Shown here one piece after another: positions 21,792 through 33,815 of a stretch of DNA of 64,000 nt. The notes beneath the pieces are model-generated. The model ran no database searches. It saw nothing but the letters and a program-made list of their open reading frames with translations, and was not told where the DNA came from. The DNA is from Cladosporium sp. IMV 00045 (taxonomy: Eukaryota > Ascomycota > Dothideomycetes > Cladosporiales > Cladosporiaceae): NCBI GenBank assembly GCA_001931905.2, contig MSJI02000622.1, forward strand, positions 1-64,000. The letters are read 5' to 3'. A program made the position numbers and the translations under genes. Positions within the stretch are counted from its first letter, which is position 1. The number at the start of each line of letters is the position of its first letter.

Positions 21792-23329
21792 CTACAACTT
21801 GGCCTTTGGCTTCTCCTGCGCAAGCATGGCCTCTCCGACATTCCTCCTTTGGATCTTACCAGTCGCCGTCTTGGGCATCAAATTTGTGAAGAAAACCTTC
21901 TTCGGAACCTTGAACTTGGCGACTTTCTGACGCATGAACTCCTTCAACTCATCCGCGCTCAGCTTGCTGCCCTCTTTGAGAACCAATGCCACGCCAATGT
22001 CCTGCCCGTAAAGCTCGTCGGCGATGGCGAAGGAGACTGCCTCAGAGACTGCGAGATGCTGGGCTAGAACGTTGTCGAGCTCGATGGGAGAGATCTTCTC
22101 GCCACCCTTGTTGATCAGCTCTTTGATGCGGCCGGTGATGATCACATAGCCGTCTGCATCCTTCTTGCCTTGGTCGCCTGTGCGGAAGAAGCCGTCCTGC
22201 GTGAAAGACTCCTTGTTGGCTTTCTCGTTGTTCAGGTAGCCCTTGGTGACATTCTCGCCGCGGATACAGATCTCGGCCTCTTTGCCCTGAGAGACCTCTT
22301 TGCCTTCACCGTCCAAAATCTTGATCTCAACGCCCTGCCCAATACCCACGGATCCTGGCTGACGCTTTCCAGGTGGCAGCGGATTGGAAGTCATCTGATG
22401 AGATGCTTCTGTCATGGCGTACGCTTCCAGCACCGGAGCCCCAAACGAATCCTCGAGATCTTTGAATACCTTCGGCGACAAGGGGAGCTGCAGGATCTGA
22501 TGAAGCGAATATTCGGGATCGGATTTGGCTTGGGAGACTTGAGCAAGATTTGATGAATCGTAGGCACCGCGGTGTACCAGTTGGCTTTGTGGGCGACGAA
22601 GTCCTGCCAGAAGTTGCTGGCGCTGAATGCGCCTGGCACAACCACGGAGCCTCCAGACGCCAGTGGCCCGAGGAAACCTGCCAGCAACCCATGGACGTGA
22701 AACAGCGGCATGACGAGCATGGTCCGATCCGCGGCCGTAAGAGTATACGTGTTCTGCACATTCTTCATTGTGCGGGTCAGGTTGCGATGCGTCAAAGGCA
22801 CAGCCTTGGGCCTGCCAGTTGTCCCTGACGTATGCAACACCAGCGCAATATCCTCCGGCTCTGGCTGTGCCACCTGCTGACCTCCTTTACCGGCCAGCTT
22901 GCCATGCTCTTTGACATCCAAAACCACCTCGTTCGTCCGAGGATCCAGGTAGCATTCGGCGACTGCAGCGTTGTACTTTCTCGCCGCCTTCACAGCCGCA
23001 CCGTCCGCCTTGCCTTGCGGCACCAAGACCAAAGCGGAAGAGAGGTCATCGATGTAGAATTCGAACTCAGACTGCTTGTATGCTGGGTTCAGAGGGGCGG
23101 CGATGGCGCGCTGCCATGATGCTGCCAGGAATGCGACGATGAAAGGGTAGCTGTTCGGGATGGCGATCGAGACGGCGGCTTGAGGCGATATGCCTAGGTT
23201 GGCGAGTTTCTGCTGGAAAGAGAGGACATCCTTGTGTAACTGGGTATAAGAGACTGAAAGGGTTGGAGGACCAGGCACGATGATGGCGGTGGAAGAGTTC
23301 GCCTGGATGGTATTTTGAAGCGTGCTCAT
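21792..23329 (-). CDS. PCS60: Peroxisomal oxalate-CoA ligase/acyl-CoA synthetase, one frameshift
   Basis: An ANL-superfamily adenylate-forming enzyme of the PCS60 type, which in yeast and plants activates oxalate to oxalyl-CoA. The N-terminal frame (MSTLQNTIQANSST..., from 23329) carries the AMP-binding signature LHTSGTTGRPKAVPLTHRN near residue 165 and MLVMPLFHVHGLLAG. The C-terminal frame carries YAMTEASHQMTSNPLPPGKR, FFRTGDQGKKDADGY, ITGRIKELINKGGEKISP and the catalytic Lys motif TATGKIQRR. It ends in AKL, a type 1 peroxisomal targeting signal. The frames meet at about 22482-22487 (aggggagc on plus). Adding one base restores SCSSPLSPKVF and a protein of about 512 aa, normal for the family. 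It could be an assembly error in a short G run or a recent inactivation. Confidence 0.82.
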
Positions 23330-24493
23330 GACGGGCAGTGTATGGGATGAGGTAATGAACGAAGAAATGGAACGGAGAAGGGTACAGAAAGAAGGAAAGG
23401 GTCGGATTATACCTACCTCCCTAGCGTATGCCTAGTAAGATGGTGTGCCAGAACATACCATATGATGTCTACTCCCGAGGTGACCTCCTAGCGAGCACGA
23501 AAAGACATTCTGCCCTGGCACGCTCGGCAGCGATCAAGACGACGGGCGCAGTCGGAGCGGCGGCATGGGGTGGTGGTTAGTGAAAGATGATGATAACATA
23601 TTTCCCCAGCGACACCAATAACCGATGGCCGCGTGCTTTCAGGGCAAGCGGGTGGTGCGGAAGAGCGGATCATCGCTTGCCGCAACTTCAGACATGTGAT
23701 GCTGACCGTCGTAACAACACAACTCCATACATTGTTGTACAGAAGGATGGTACATCTTGATCTACTGGTTTTGTGGTGCATTCTTATTCTGCTTCGAAGC
23801 TCTCGGATTCTAGCATTGAGTCATGTGGCTCGCATCAAAAAACTTCGTGCAAAGGTTCGCGATCAAAAGCATTAGGCCTGACATCACCCAAAGAAGACAT
23901 TATTTCTTGATGCGTTTAGCGATTTTCTTTCAACGAGACGCCGGTTTCTGTACTCGATTCTGTACTCGATTGATAGGAACTCCCATCCTATTACCAGCAA
24001 ACCTCTCAATTGGCTCACACCAAACGAGGATCAATGAAAGGCTCTTGCATGTGCTAAATCAAAGATGCCCTCTTCCCGGGATGATACACACAATTTGCAT
24101 CTTGGATTGTAATAGGACCTCGCACAGGCTTGCATATAATACATGACGTTCATCCCGACCTTCATCGCAAACCCCTCATGACCATCCAAAGTCCGGTACC
24201 TTATCCCAAGTCCAAGCCCAAGCCCAAGCCCAAGCCCAACCAGTGAAAAGAAAAATATCATGCAATAGGGTATAATAGTGCAGCTCAAACAAGACATGGT
24301 CGCCTCCAAGAGCAATTCGCCATCCTTTACTTTTCCGCCCAACCTCAATCGTAACAAAAACAAAACGAAAAAAAAAAGCAGGGTACTGTATTCCCCCATA
24401 TCAACTCAACGACAACCTCGGCGTGGAAATGCTCCTGCTGCGCCGCCACTCGCTGGAACTCCATCGGGCGGGAAAGCCCAGTCTGGTAGACTC
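23330..24493. other. Intergenic between PCS60 and the MHYT gene
   Basis: About 1.2 kb. No supported gene. It contains a hexamer repeat (listed separately) near the 3' end of the MHYT gene. Confidence 0.5.
24205..24240. repeat. CCCAAG hexanucleotide repeat, six units
   Basis: Six tandem hexamers of CCCAAG, the second TCCAAG and the last CCCAAC. On the minus strand they would encode (Gly-Leu)n in a spurious frame. They lie in the 3' flank of the MHYT gene. Confidence 0.7.
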
Positions 24494-27113
24494 CTAGTAA
24501 CCCGGTTTGGGCGGGATGAACTTGGCGCGCGCGACGGACATGAGCTCTTCGACGAAAGTGTCCTCTTGCCTCGCGGTCGTGACGGCGGTTTGCAGACCTA
24601 ACCCCGTCGGAGCGCCAAACTCGCGCGGCGTGTTGCTGTGTGATGAGTCGATGCGGCTGTCGGTTTGCACAGTCATTTCGCTGTTGACCATGATGCCGCC
24701 CCAGAAGTTTTCGCGGCGTGCGGTCGTGGGTTCGGGCTCGATGTCGTGAAGAGGAATCGTGTGGATGGAGGCGGGCTCGGTTTTGTCGACCAGCACGTGC
24801 TCTGAGGACGTATCGGTGTCGGTGTAGCTCGACTTGCGCTCTTTGTAGATGGGTGGATCGGCGGAGTCTAAGCGCTTGAGCTTGCCGCTCACGCCGGATA
24901 CTCGTAGCTTGGAGTTGGGTTGGGCCTTGACAAGCTTACGACCAAGGAGTGGACCGAACTCAGCGTGGATATCGCGTGCCAAGTTTGCGTGGTCTGGTGA
25001 GCCAGCGTAGCACCGTTGGCGTATGCTGAAAAAGGACATGGGGACTCGTGCAACGCCCTCAAAGGTGTCGATGGCGATGTGCATGTCTGCCATGACAACA
25101 AACGAGTAGATCGTAGTTGGCAAAGCGTGACCGCCGATGACAGTGGAGTAATGCGCCTCGTACGCCTTTGCAAGGAAATGAGACTGGCTGAACCACTCAG
25201 AGGGCAAGTTGCGGTCCAGGGTCTGCACTGCAGTGATGATCGAGGAGGCAAACGTCTTCTCGCGTAGAGTCTGAGGCGTCTCTTCTTCCTTGACAGCGAG
25301 TCGCTTCTCCATCTGCCTGACACACGCATGTGGTCGGAGGCCATCCATGGTCATCAACATCTCATGCTGCCATGGCTGAGTTGGGCCTTTGAGGAGCTGA
25401 ACATCCGGCAATTGGTGTTGGGCACGTCTGTTCACGACAACGTCGAACCCACCGTGCGCTTTGGCTATAGGTGCAAACAGACTGAGCCATGTGCCTGATT
25501 TATCGAGTTTTTCGAGATTGTCGACGTAGCGTTGGAGTTCCTCACAGTGAGCTTCGAGTACCGCCACGGGGACTTGAAGGGATTCAGCGATTGTACGAGC
25601 TACATTAGCCACAGCTGCAAATTTGAAGCCGGCGTTGAGTAGCTTGTCCGCTTCGTCATTGTCCACTCGGCGGACGACGAACAGAATCTGGCCTTTGCCA
25701 AAGACAAGCTTGCGGACGTTAGTACCCATCTCGATGTCCTCCTGCTTGCTCGAGTTTGGGGTGGTTCGCAACGTAGGTTGTGTGTCTGGCAAAGTGGCTG
25801 TCTCGATGATCCTATCGTACAGCACACCCAACTTCTCCAGAGGAATGTGCAAGTTGGATGCAAGGTTCGCAGCCGCCACGCAGAAGCGTTCGCGAAACAA
25901 GACCGAGTAATCATTGTAAGTGGACGGGTGGTAGACGGTGCTGGATGCAGGGCTGTCTGGACGAGAACTGATGTCGCTATTCTCCCTTTGCGCGATCAAA
26001 TGGCTCTTCATCTTCGGTACGAGGTCGCACACACCGGCCCAGTTGTATGAGACGCGGTATATCCAGTGCATGACAGAGTGAGCCGTATTGAACTCATCCG
26101 TGAAACCGACAGAATTGTAGCGGTCTGTGATTTCACGTGCTGGGAGGGTGCCGTCTGTATTGACGAGAAACTTGCCCTCGGGATCAATGACTGCACATGT
26201 GAGCACCACTTTAGAGGCCCGCTTCTTGTTGCTGTAGGCCCTATGGCGAGTGATAAAGAGATAAGCCAGGAAGGTGATGGCAGCTGCACCACATAGCACG
26301 CCAGCAATGAGTACCTGCACATCTCTCATTTGCCCAGCAGCAGTGTAGTGCTGGAAAATGTATTGGCAGCCAACGGAGGCTGTGAAGTGCATTGCGGACA
26401 CACCTGCGGCCAGGAATGACGCGCAGAAAAGTCTCTTCCACCAGGAATTGATCCATGCTTCTCGCCATGTGTAAAAGAGGACCAGGACGAGGAGACAGTC
26501 GCCTTCTGCGATGACAAAGGCCGCGGCTAAGAATTTGCCGTTGTATTTGAGTATGTAGTTGGACGTGCCGAGATTGCCAATGTAGTGCATGCCTACGATA
26601 GAAAGACCAGCAATGATACCAGTCACAGTGAGAGCAACCCAGTGGTGCAGTGGTTTCGCGGTGCGGTATTCAGCGGCCGCAAATGCTGCCGTGAGACCAA
26701 TTACTGGCAAAAAGACCGAGAGAGTAGTGAAACCAGGAGCGTAGCTGAGTTGTAATGAGTTTCGTCCATCGCCGAGTGTGATTGCACGATTACTGCCACG
26801 AAAGTCAGCGCTTATTTCTCTTCTTCGAGCAGGTCAGTGAAGATACCCTATGAAGTGCATGCACCAGATGCTAACGACACCCATCGCCGTCGCGCAAACG
26901 ACAGTTTCAAGCCTACACAAGTCAGCAAGAGTACCCCAACGCAGTTCGGGCCACTTACCAACTCCTCCAGCTGCCTAGCGCCGTACCACGGCGATGGAGC
27001 AGTTCAATTGTAAGTAGACATCCGCTGAAGCTGGCAAAATAAGAGCCAACGACGATAGCAGGGTTGAAGTAACTGGGGACGATGTCCCCAGGACTGAGGT
27101 TGTCATATGACAT
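24494..27113 (-). CDS. MHYT-domain integral membrane signalling protein
   Basis: The model is complement(join(24494..26792, 26847..26912, 26959..27113)), 839 aa, with introns of 54 and 46 nt joined in phase 2. The N-terminal 250 residues form a seven-helix MHYT sensor unit with the three expected repeats of the signature: MHFIG (exon 2/3 junction), MHYIGNLG and MHFTASVG. Such domains are proposed to bind copper and sense O2, CO or NO. They were defined in bacteria; fungal members usually have a long cytosolic tail, as here. The roughly 580-residue tail has no recognised output domain (no GGDEF, EAL, kinase or HTH). It is acidic near the C-terminus and ends in PKPGY. The middle exon codes for just 22 residues, including the first signature. 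Confidence 0.82.
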
Positions 27114-29696
27114 GCTGTATGGTAGAACTCCTCGGGAGTAGGGACCAGATGGAGGACAGTTGAGGAAGCGAGTGTGAAGTGGCGGACGCCAATTAATCAG
27201 ATTCAGCCGCCCAAGATTCAGGGTTACTCCAACAGTCGAAAGAAGAGGCACAAAACGTTAGGACGTGGCTGTGAGGACCATCCAGAGGTTGCCCTACCAA
27301 GACGGTGCTGGATAACAGAGAAAGGCGCGTAAATGGAAGAGATAGAGCCGGTGTACCGATGGAAAAGCAAGAGACGGGCGACTGCCGAGTCCAGCTGAGT
27401 GAGAAAGGTGATCCAGATGAATTATGTCGATACGCTGGCCTGCTTGCTCACCCAACTCCGTGACACAAGGCAGGGTCGGCGTCCAAGCTCAGTTCCTCTT
27501 GAGGGTCGTTGATCAGGCCAAAGTCGGAAGCCGGCGGGTTATTGCATGGTCTTTATCGCGCTGGACAATGCAAGGAATGGTAGCCAGCACCCGACTGTGA
27601 GGCAAAGCGAAGGAGCCGCAGTCACAAAGTATACTGCAGGATACCGGGTGACGGTGATCGGTTGCTCTCAAGGCGCAGGAGTTGCAGATTTGACGGCAGA
27701 GAGAGTGAAGTATATGAAGAACGATGCGCAATCACCTCGCCTAGGGCTTGCTCAGGACGGGTAGATCGCTTGGAGGTCGGCAATCCCCATCTGTGAGAGC
27801 CAAACGCATAGGCGGCGCAAACGAGAGGACTCGGTGCATGGCTACAACCCCGGTCTTCGGTCTCCCCCAGAGGCCAAAGGGCTGGAATGCGTGGCGTTCG
27901 GAGGAAGGCCCATTACGAACTACTGCGTACCTCCCGCTTCTTGGCCGCTCTTGCGTGCAGCCGCGGCAGTTGTTGCTTGACGATGCAAGGGTTTCCCTTG
28001 CGACATGATATACATGGCCTAGGGTCCACTCGTTATCAACGCAATCGCATTGCTGCTTTCAGCCGTAGGGGTTTAGAGATACCGATGTTTGAGTGAATCC
28101 TGCGAGGGCGTACAAGTACACCGCACAATGCGAGTGTTCAGCCCAAATGCAAGGGAGCACCAACGAAGACGTCGAACAACCTTTTCTGGGCAAGCCTCTG
28201 ATGCGCTGGACCCCGCCGATCGGTTAGAACTGTGTGACGCTCGTCTAGCGCCAAACCTGGACACAGCAGAAGATCGTTTGTCTCCAGTCCGCTAGCACAG
28301 AGGCTGACGATTCGGACTGGCTCGCCATGGCCAGCCATACATCATTGCGTACGATTGTAGTTGTGTCGAAGAGGTGGATCGAGCCCTGGAACAATTGAGA
28401 CAATGAGGCGTGTAGAATGTAGCGGCCAGGCGCTCCGCTACATACCCAGTATCACCAACGGCAGCTTAGTTGGCGCTCCTCGGGAGTGCTAGTGCGCGAT
28501 ATCCGTGATACCTGAGCTGCTGAGCAGCTTTCGAATGGCGAGACGGCATTTAGCGGTTGGCGTGACTGTGCTACCGGATACATGCATCCGCGCCCGGGGT
28601 GCTGGGGAAAGGATATTGCAGGCTATATCAAAATTGCGAGCATCCCTGGCAGCAATCCTGGAACTCGATCCTCCAGGGCCGAATATGGAGCGGCGACGGG
28701 GCCTGTCGACGATCAACCCAAATGTTCCCTCACACTGAGACCAGCAGAACCGATGTTTCGCGATCGTCGTTCGGCAGCATCAGAAGACGTTGAGCCGGCG
28801 GAGCCGAGATCTTTTGCGCACGTTCATCTTCCCAAAGTCGTCCGTCGCAAATCTCCACGCTGTGGGTCTCAACTTTCCTTGTCGGTTCAGCCCTCCGAGC
28901 AAATGAACAACCCAATCACATGTGTATCATCCATCCGACATGAGCAAAGATAGAAAGAGTCAAGGGGGAGCGTCGTAGGGATGACCTGAAGATCATTTCT
29001 CATTTGTCAACAAACTTATATTCATTTCAAGCCGCTCATCTCAAACACCAGTGGGCTAACGACCCATGCGCGGGCGGCCGGCTGCTGAATTAACAAGTGC
29101 TTGTCATCGCCTAGTGGTTTTGTCCCGCGTCTGGGCTCCTCTCATGAGTTTTCGCCATTCTCACCGTTTGTCTTAGACCATGAATGCATGCCTCGGCAAA
29201 CGAATGGTCCTACTAGTGGCGTTTGCACGTTCAGCCCGAGTAGGCGTCCACCGAGGCGCAATGCCTCTTTTCAGAGGCTTGACAAGTCATTTCCTTCGCC
29301 CAGATCGCTGGGGCGGGAGGCCTTCCAACTCCCACTGGTCCGCAAGGGCCAGGCAAGCCACATAACGTCTGTCAAATACATAAAATACACATGCACGCGC
29401 TTGAGCCTCGAGCTACACGATGCCGCAGTAGTAAGTGTCGAGAATCAGGCACGGGCTTGGCACCTGTCGAGTTCGCCTACACGTCCTATGGCATGGAGGA
29501 TCCACCACGTTTCCACCGCGTGGCATTGAAGAACTTTACCATGGCTCGCTAACACCCTGATTGAACTTAATCTACGAGCGAGCCGTCTGGGCGATGTATC
29601 AAGGAAATGCGCTCGCTTGCCGGTTAATGTTCACAATTTAAATTCCGTTTGTGGTCAAGCCTTCGCATATTCTTGCATATCATGCTTTCAGTGTCT
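27114..29696. other. Long gene-free region, about 2.6 kb
   Basis: Both strands hold only short overlapping frames with Arg/Ser/Pro-rich, domain-free translations. No splice-consistent gene, tRNA or repeat is evident. It separates the MHYT promoter from the 3' end of the acidic hypothetical gene. Confidence 0.45.
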
Positions 29697-31761
29697 CTAT
29701 TGTGCAAAATCGAGCAGCTCTTTTTCATGATCTTCACAATCTTGTTCCAAGACGTAGTCTTCTTCCTTCTGCCCTTCTGCGTTTTCGTCGCGGTCGTTCT
29801 TGGGCCAGCTGCGTCTTACATGTTCGTCGACCGAAGCGCGACATTGATGGCCATTCAGCCTGTAACTGTCGGCCGAATCTTGCTTGACCGTGCAAAGCGA
29901 GCCTTGAGTCAGATCGCAAAAAAGCATGGAACCGATGTGGCATGCGCTATTCTTGGTCTCCACATCCATGCCGCAATGGAATTCCAGATTATTAGCGTCA
30001 CTCGAAATCCCGCTCCGAAACAAGTCGAACTCATGGTCCAATCCATTGACCCCAGAATTGTCCTCCATCAAGGCTAAGCCGGGATCGCAGTCTGGCAAAT
30101 TTTTCTCATCCAAACAGCCGGAATATTCCTCCATACTATCGACGGCCCGAGAAGAATGGACACGAGTCAGTTTCGAGCCATCAAAGCTATTTTGCTCTTC
30201 ACATTCGGACAAGTTTCCGTCATCAGCCTCGCTTAGACAGTCCAGAAGATCCTCACAGTCTCGACATTGGCTTTCACCAGAAAGTGGATGTGAATCTTCC
30301 CCCACCCCTTTTTCGTCAAGCATGTCTTCCTCGATCTGACCTACATCAGTGACAACACCGATTCTAGCGTTGTCGGTGAGTGGTTGCAAGTATCTTGCTA
30401 CTCCAGCGTCGTGAATCTCACAAGTTAGGGTTTGCCAAAGCCTCAAACCTAGAGCGTCTTGAACTTCATTCGGCTTCACGGACTGATCTGTGAACGGCTG
30501 TGTGGTGCCTATTTGGCGGTGTCGGCGAGCCAGCTCTTCCACTTTGGTCTCGATCGAGCCGTGTAGGACATGATTATGCGAAACATTCGCAATTGCGTGG
30601 CTTATCGTGGGCAAGAAAACAGCGCGATCTGCTATTGAGCGATTGTAGCCGGGTGACCATAGGGAAGGTGCAATGTCGGACAGATGTTTGAAGTCCTCGC
30701 TGCTAACCACTTTCATTGATCTGCGTCCCCGAGAAGGCGGGCTGAGCATTGCACATCTCAAGCCGGCATCAATCAATGCAATAACTGGATCAGTAAAATC
30801 CACAATGTTGTCCACATCTATGTTCCGCGCGTGTGGGTCCTCTACGTGTTGCTCCTGGGTTGGCAGCGGCGTCAAACAGACCCGGTCGGTAAGCGACCCA
30901 CTCTTCGAAGTGAGTCCTTGAATCAGACCGCTAGCAATGGATCCAGCATCAACTGCATCACACATTTCGTCTTCGAAGAGAAAGAGATCGCGTTCATTGA
31001 GATCTTCAGCCAAATAGGGCTGCACTACCGTTTCAGCGCCGAGCTTGAATTCCAGCATTTCGGCATCGGGAGAGACATGTCGCACAAGGTCAGTGCCATC
31101 ATGATGTTTATCTCGAGATGAGAACAGAGCGTTATGGGGATTTGATCGTGTCAAGGCCAATTGCAGATGCACGCTCTCCAGGCCGTACACAGGTACCCCA
31201 GGTGGTGGCTTGGTGTCATGAAAGGGCAGATCCGGCATCAACTTGTGTAGCTTTCGCTGAGTTGAAAAATTGCGCTGACTGTCAAAGTCCAGGCTCAATG
31301 TCCACGAGATGACATGGTGATCTGTTGGTCGAGTTTCTACCGAAGTCACCTCTAACCCGAGACTTTTCCAGATCTATAGGGGTATTAGTGTGCTCAAATA
31401 CATCTGAGTATCACATGTCTTGCCTTTGAGTCCTTGAGCTTCTGCGCCACGACTTTCGCAGATATTCGGTCTTGAGAAGCCAAGTCTGCCGCAATCTGTA
31501 CGTCGATGATAACGCGGTACTGGTGCCCCTTCTGGATCCAGGGCTTTCTGCTTGGATCTTCAGCAAAGAGCCTCTGGATCAGTCCGGATGTATGCGCATC
31601 TCTGTTGTCATCCTTTCTGGGTGTGATCAAGGTGGCCTCGCTAGACAGTCGGAGGGAGATGCTCTCATTGGCCAAAAGCAGTTCAGCACGTCCGAGATCA
31701 AGACGATGCTATCGCTCATGTTGAAATTGCGCGGGCAGCATCGGCCTTACAGACTTTTCAT
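29697..31761 (-). CDS. Large acidic protein of unknown function, GC-AG intron
   Basis: The proposed model is complement(join(29697..31373, 31424..31661, 31751..31761)), 641 aa. The family is not recognised. The main exon encodes an acidic, Ser/Asp/Glu-rich protein with cysteine pairs (CRDCEDLLDCLSEADDG) and no predicted membrane segment. The second exon contains an alpha-beta-like segment (GHQYRVIIDVQIAADLAS...KLKDSK) rich in structured residues. Its intron begins GCAAGA instead of GT (AAG|GCAAG), has the branch-like sequence CACTAATACC, and joins in phase (DSK|IWKSLGLEVTSVETRP). Upstream frame 2 meets a stop at 31709, so a first exon of only 11 coding bases (MKSL) spliced over an 89-nt intron is proposed; this start is tentative. 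Confidence 0.55.
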
Positions 31762-32005
31762 GGTTTGCGAAGAGGAGTCACTGCTGTAATTGTTTGCAGT
31801 TGTTCCAATGAGAGAGGAAGCTTGAGGTCGCACGAGGTAAAACCGGAGCACGTGCAAGAGCTAGGAGGCCTGTGCGTCGCGCCTTCCCCGTGGGCTCCGA
31901 AAAGCCGTGGGACTTGAGATGATGTATATATCACATCGTTTGTTTACTCCAAGCTGTTTGACATCTTCTCATTTTCTTGGGACGGCAACCGCTTCCTCAG
32001 CAAGC

Positions 32006-33512
32006 ATGGCGATGAAAGTGCCTCGACTGCGCTACTTTGCGCGTTCCAGACCAAGCCAATTGGCCGTTAGCTCTTCTACCTCACGCCGGCAGTTCACAGC
32101 ATCTGCCACGCGCTCGACAGATGGTGTGTTTCGTGCCTTGACCGAGAACAGGGTGCAAACGCCATGGGTGGAAGCCTTAAGACGGCAGAAACAGGAAGGA
32201 AAAGATCCTACCAAAGCCACTGGCAAGCCTCAAACGCCCACCGATCGAGATTTGTCGCCTCGAACAATGTCTGATAGCTATCACAGTGTTGTAAGTTCAA
32301 TGCAATCGCTTCTCACGCGATTTGTCCGGCTAACTCATGCAACTAGATTTTACCGCTTGCTCAGGATCCATGGTTGCTCGATACATACCTCAACTCGTCG
32401 GGTCATATCCGCTTTGGAACCCTGTTGATGGATCTGGATGCTTTGTCCGGGGTCGTAGCGTACAAGCACACCGGAGATGGCGTTACTACCGTTACTGCGG
32501 CCTGCGATCGTATCACCATTCAACATCCTCTGACAGAGATCTGTGACCTTGAGCTTAGTGGACGTGTCACATATGCTACCGGCCGTAGCAGTATGGAGAT
32601 CACTCTGCAGGTAGCGAAGGCTCCAAAAGAAGGCCAACAGTCGTCTCCGGAAGATGTAATGATGACCTGCCAGTTCACCATGGTTTCTTTGGATCCCGGC
32701 ACCAAGAAGCCAGTGAACCTTGCACCTATTCGCCCCGAGAACCAGGAAGAGCAACGAATTTTTGCCCAGGGTGAAGAGAACAGCAAACACAGAAAGGATC
32801 TCTCAAAACGCTCTCTCCTCAAACAAACACCCGACGATGAAGAGAGTGATTTGATCCACGCTCTGTGGCAGCGGCAATTGCAGTATCATGATCCTAACGA
32901 TCCCCTTCGCAAGCCTGAGAACGTCCAGTTCATGGACAAGACACAGCTCAGCACTGCTAGCATCATGCAACCACAATACCGTAACAGGTAACAAGCCTAC
33001 GTCCTCTTGTCTTCAGCTTTCGCTAATGTTCATAATTCAGACATCATTTCATGATCTTCGGTGGCTTCCTGCTCAAGCAAACATTTGAGCTCGCATTCTG
33101 CTGCGCCGCGTCGTTCGCCCACAGCCGTCCGACCTTCGTCTCACTGGATCCTTCTACATTCCAGAACCCTGTGCCAGTCGGCAGTGTGCTGTACCTTACC
33201 GCGACGGTGGTGTACACCGATCCACCTCTTGTATCTGGCCAGACAGACAGCGACTTGAGTTCTGTGCAGTCGGGTAAAACACGTGTCCAGGTGCGTGTTG
33301 ACAGTAAAGTACGCGATGTCGAGCACGGAGAGACAAAGCCGACAGGCCAGTTCAACTACACCTTCACTGTAGATGAGGATGTGAAGGTCATGCCTAGAAG
33401 CTATACAGAATTCATGATGTACACTGATGCACGCCGAAGAGCTAGACGGGTGCTCGAGACCGTGAAGGAGGGCAATGCAGACGGTGGCGGCAAGGAGCGT
33501 GTGACTGAGTAA
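32006..33512 (+). CDS. Mitochondrial acyl-CoA thioesterase, ACOT9-like double hot-dog
   Basis: The model is join(32006..32290, 32347..32987, 33041..33512), 465 aa, with GT-AG introns of 56 and 53 nt in phase. The N-terminus is basic and Ser-rich (MAMKVPRLRYFARSRPSQLA), a likely mitochondrial presequence. Two hot-dog domains follow. The first contains SGHIRFGTLLMDLDALSGVVAY with the helix residues of the family. The second contains HHFMIFGGFLLKQTFELAF across the second splice site, then VGSVLYLTATVVYTD. This layout matches the ACOT9/ACOT10 group, which hydrolyses acyl-CoA to free acid and CoA. The ATG at 32006 gives the presequence directly; upstream frame has no better start. Confidence 0.85.
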
Positions 33513-33815
33513 ACTAGGCATTTGGGCGTCAGCTGAAAGGATATCCTTCAATGTAAATACACCATGTCTACAACACCATAACTGTTATCTACGATATATT
33601 TGATAAAGGTGAACAACTGTCCCCTCTGACCAAATTCATTCGGTCTTGTTCGCGCGATCTTCTGTGACTTTTCTTGTTGCACGTGGGAAATAAGGGTTAG
33701 GGTTGGGGTAGCTTTTTAACCCCAGCCGGCGCAAAATCCAAACTTCTGAAAGAACAAAGCACGAAGCTTGAGTTTCCAGGACAACTCGAACCAAGGAAAA
33801 TTAATCATTTCGAAT
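33513..33815. other. Spacer between thioesterase and BMT5
   Basis: A 303-base tandem spacer; a pyrimidine-rich segment precedes BMT5. No gene. Confidence 0.5.

Noticed and set aside
24031..24399. Minus frame with repeated Gly-Leu
   Set aside because: Translation of the CCCAAG hexamer repeat; no start or homology support.
27546..28953. Several frames of 60-123 aa in the 2.6-kb gene-free region
   Set aside because: No domains, low-complexity Arg/Ser/Pro composition, frames on both strands.
29649..30077. Plus-strand frame with hydrophobic start
   Set aside because: Antisense to the acidic hypothetical gene; hydrophobicity is the mirror of acidic codons on the other strand.
30412..31349. Possible kinase or phosphatase domain in the acidic protein
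   Set aside because: No catalytic motif could be identified; left as unknown.
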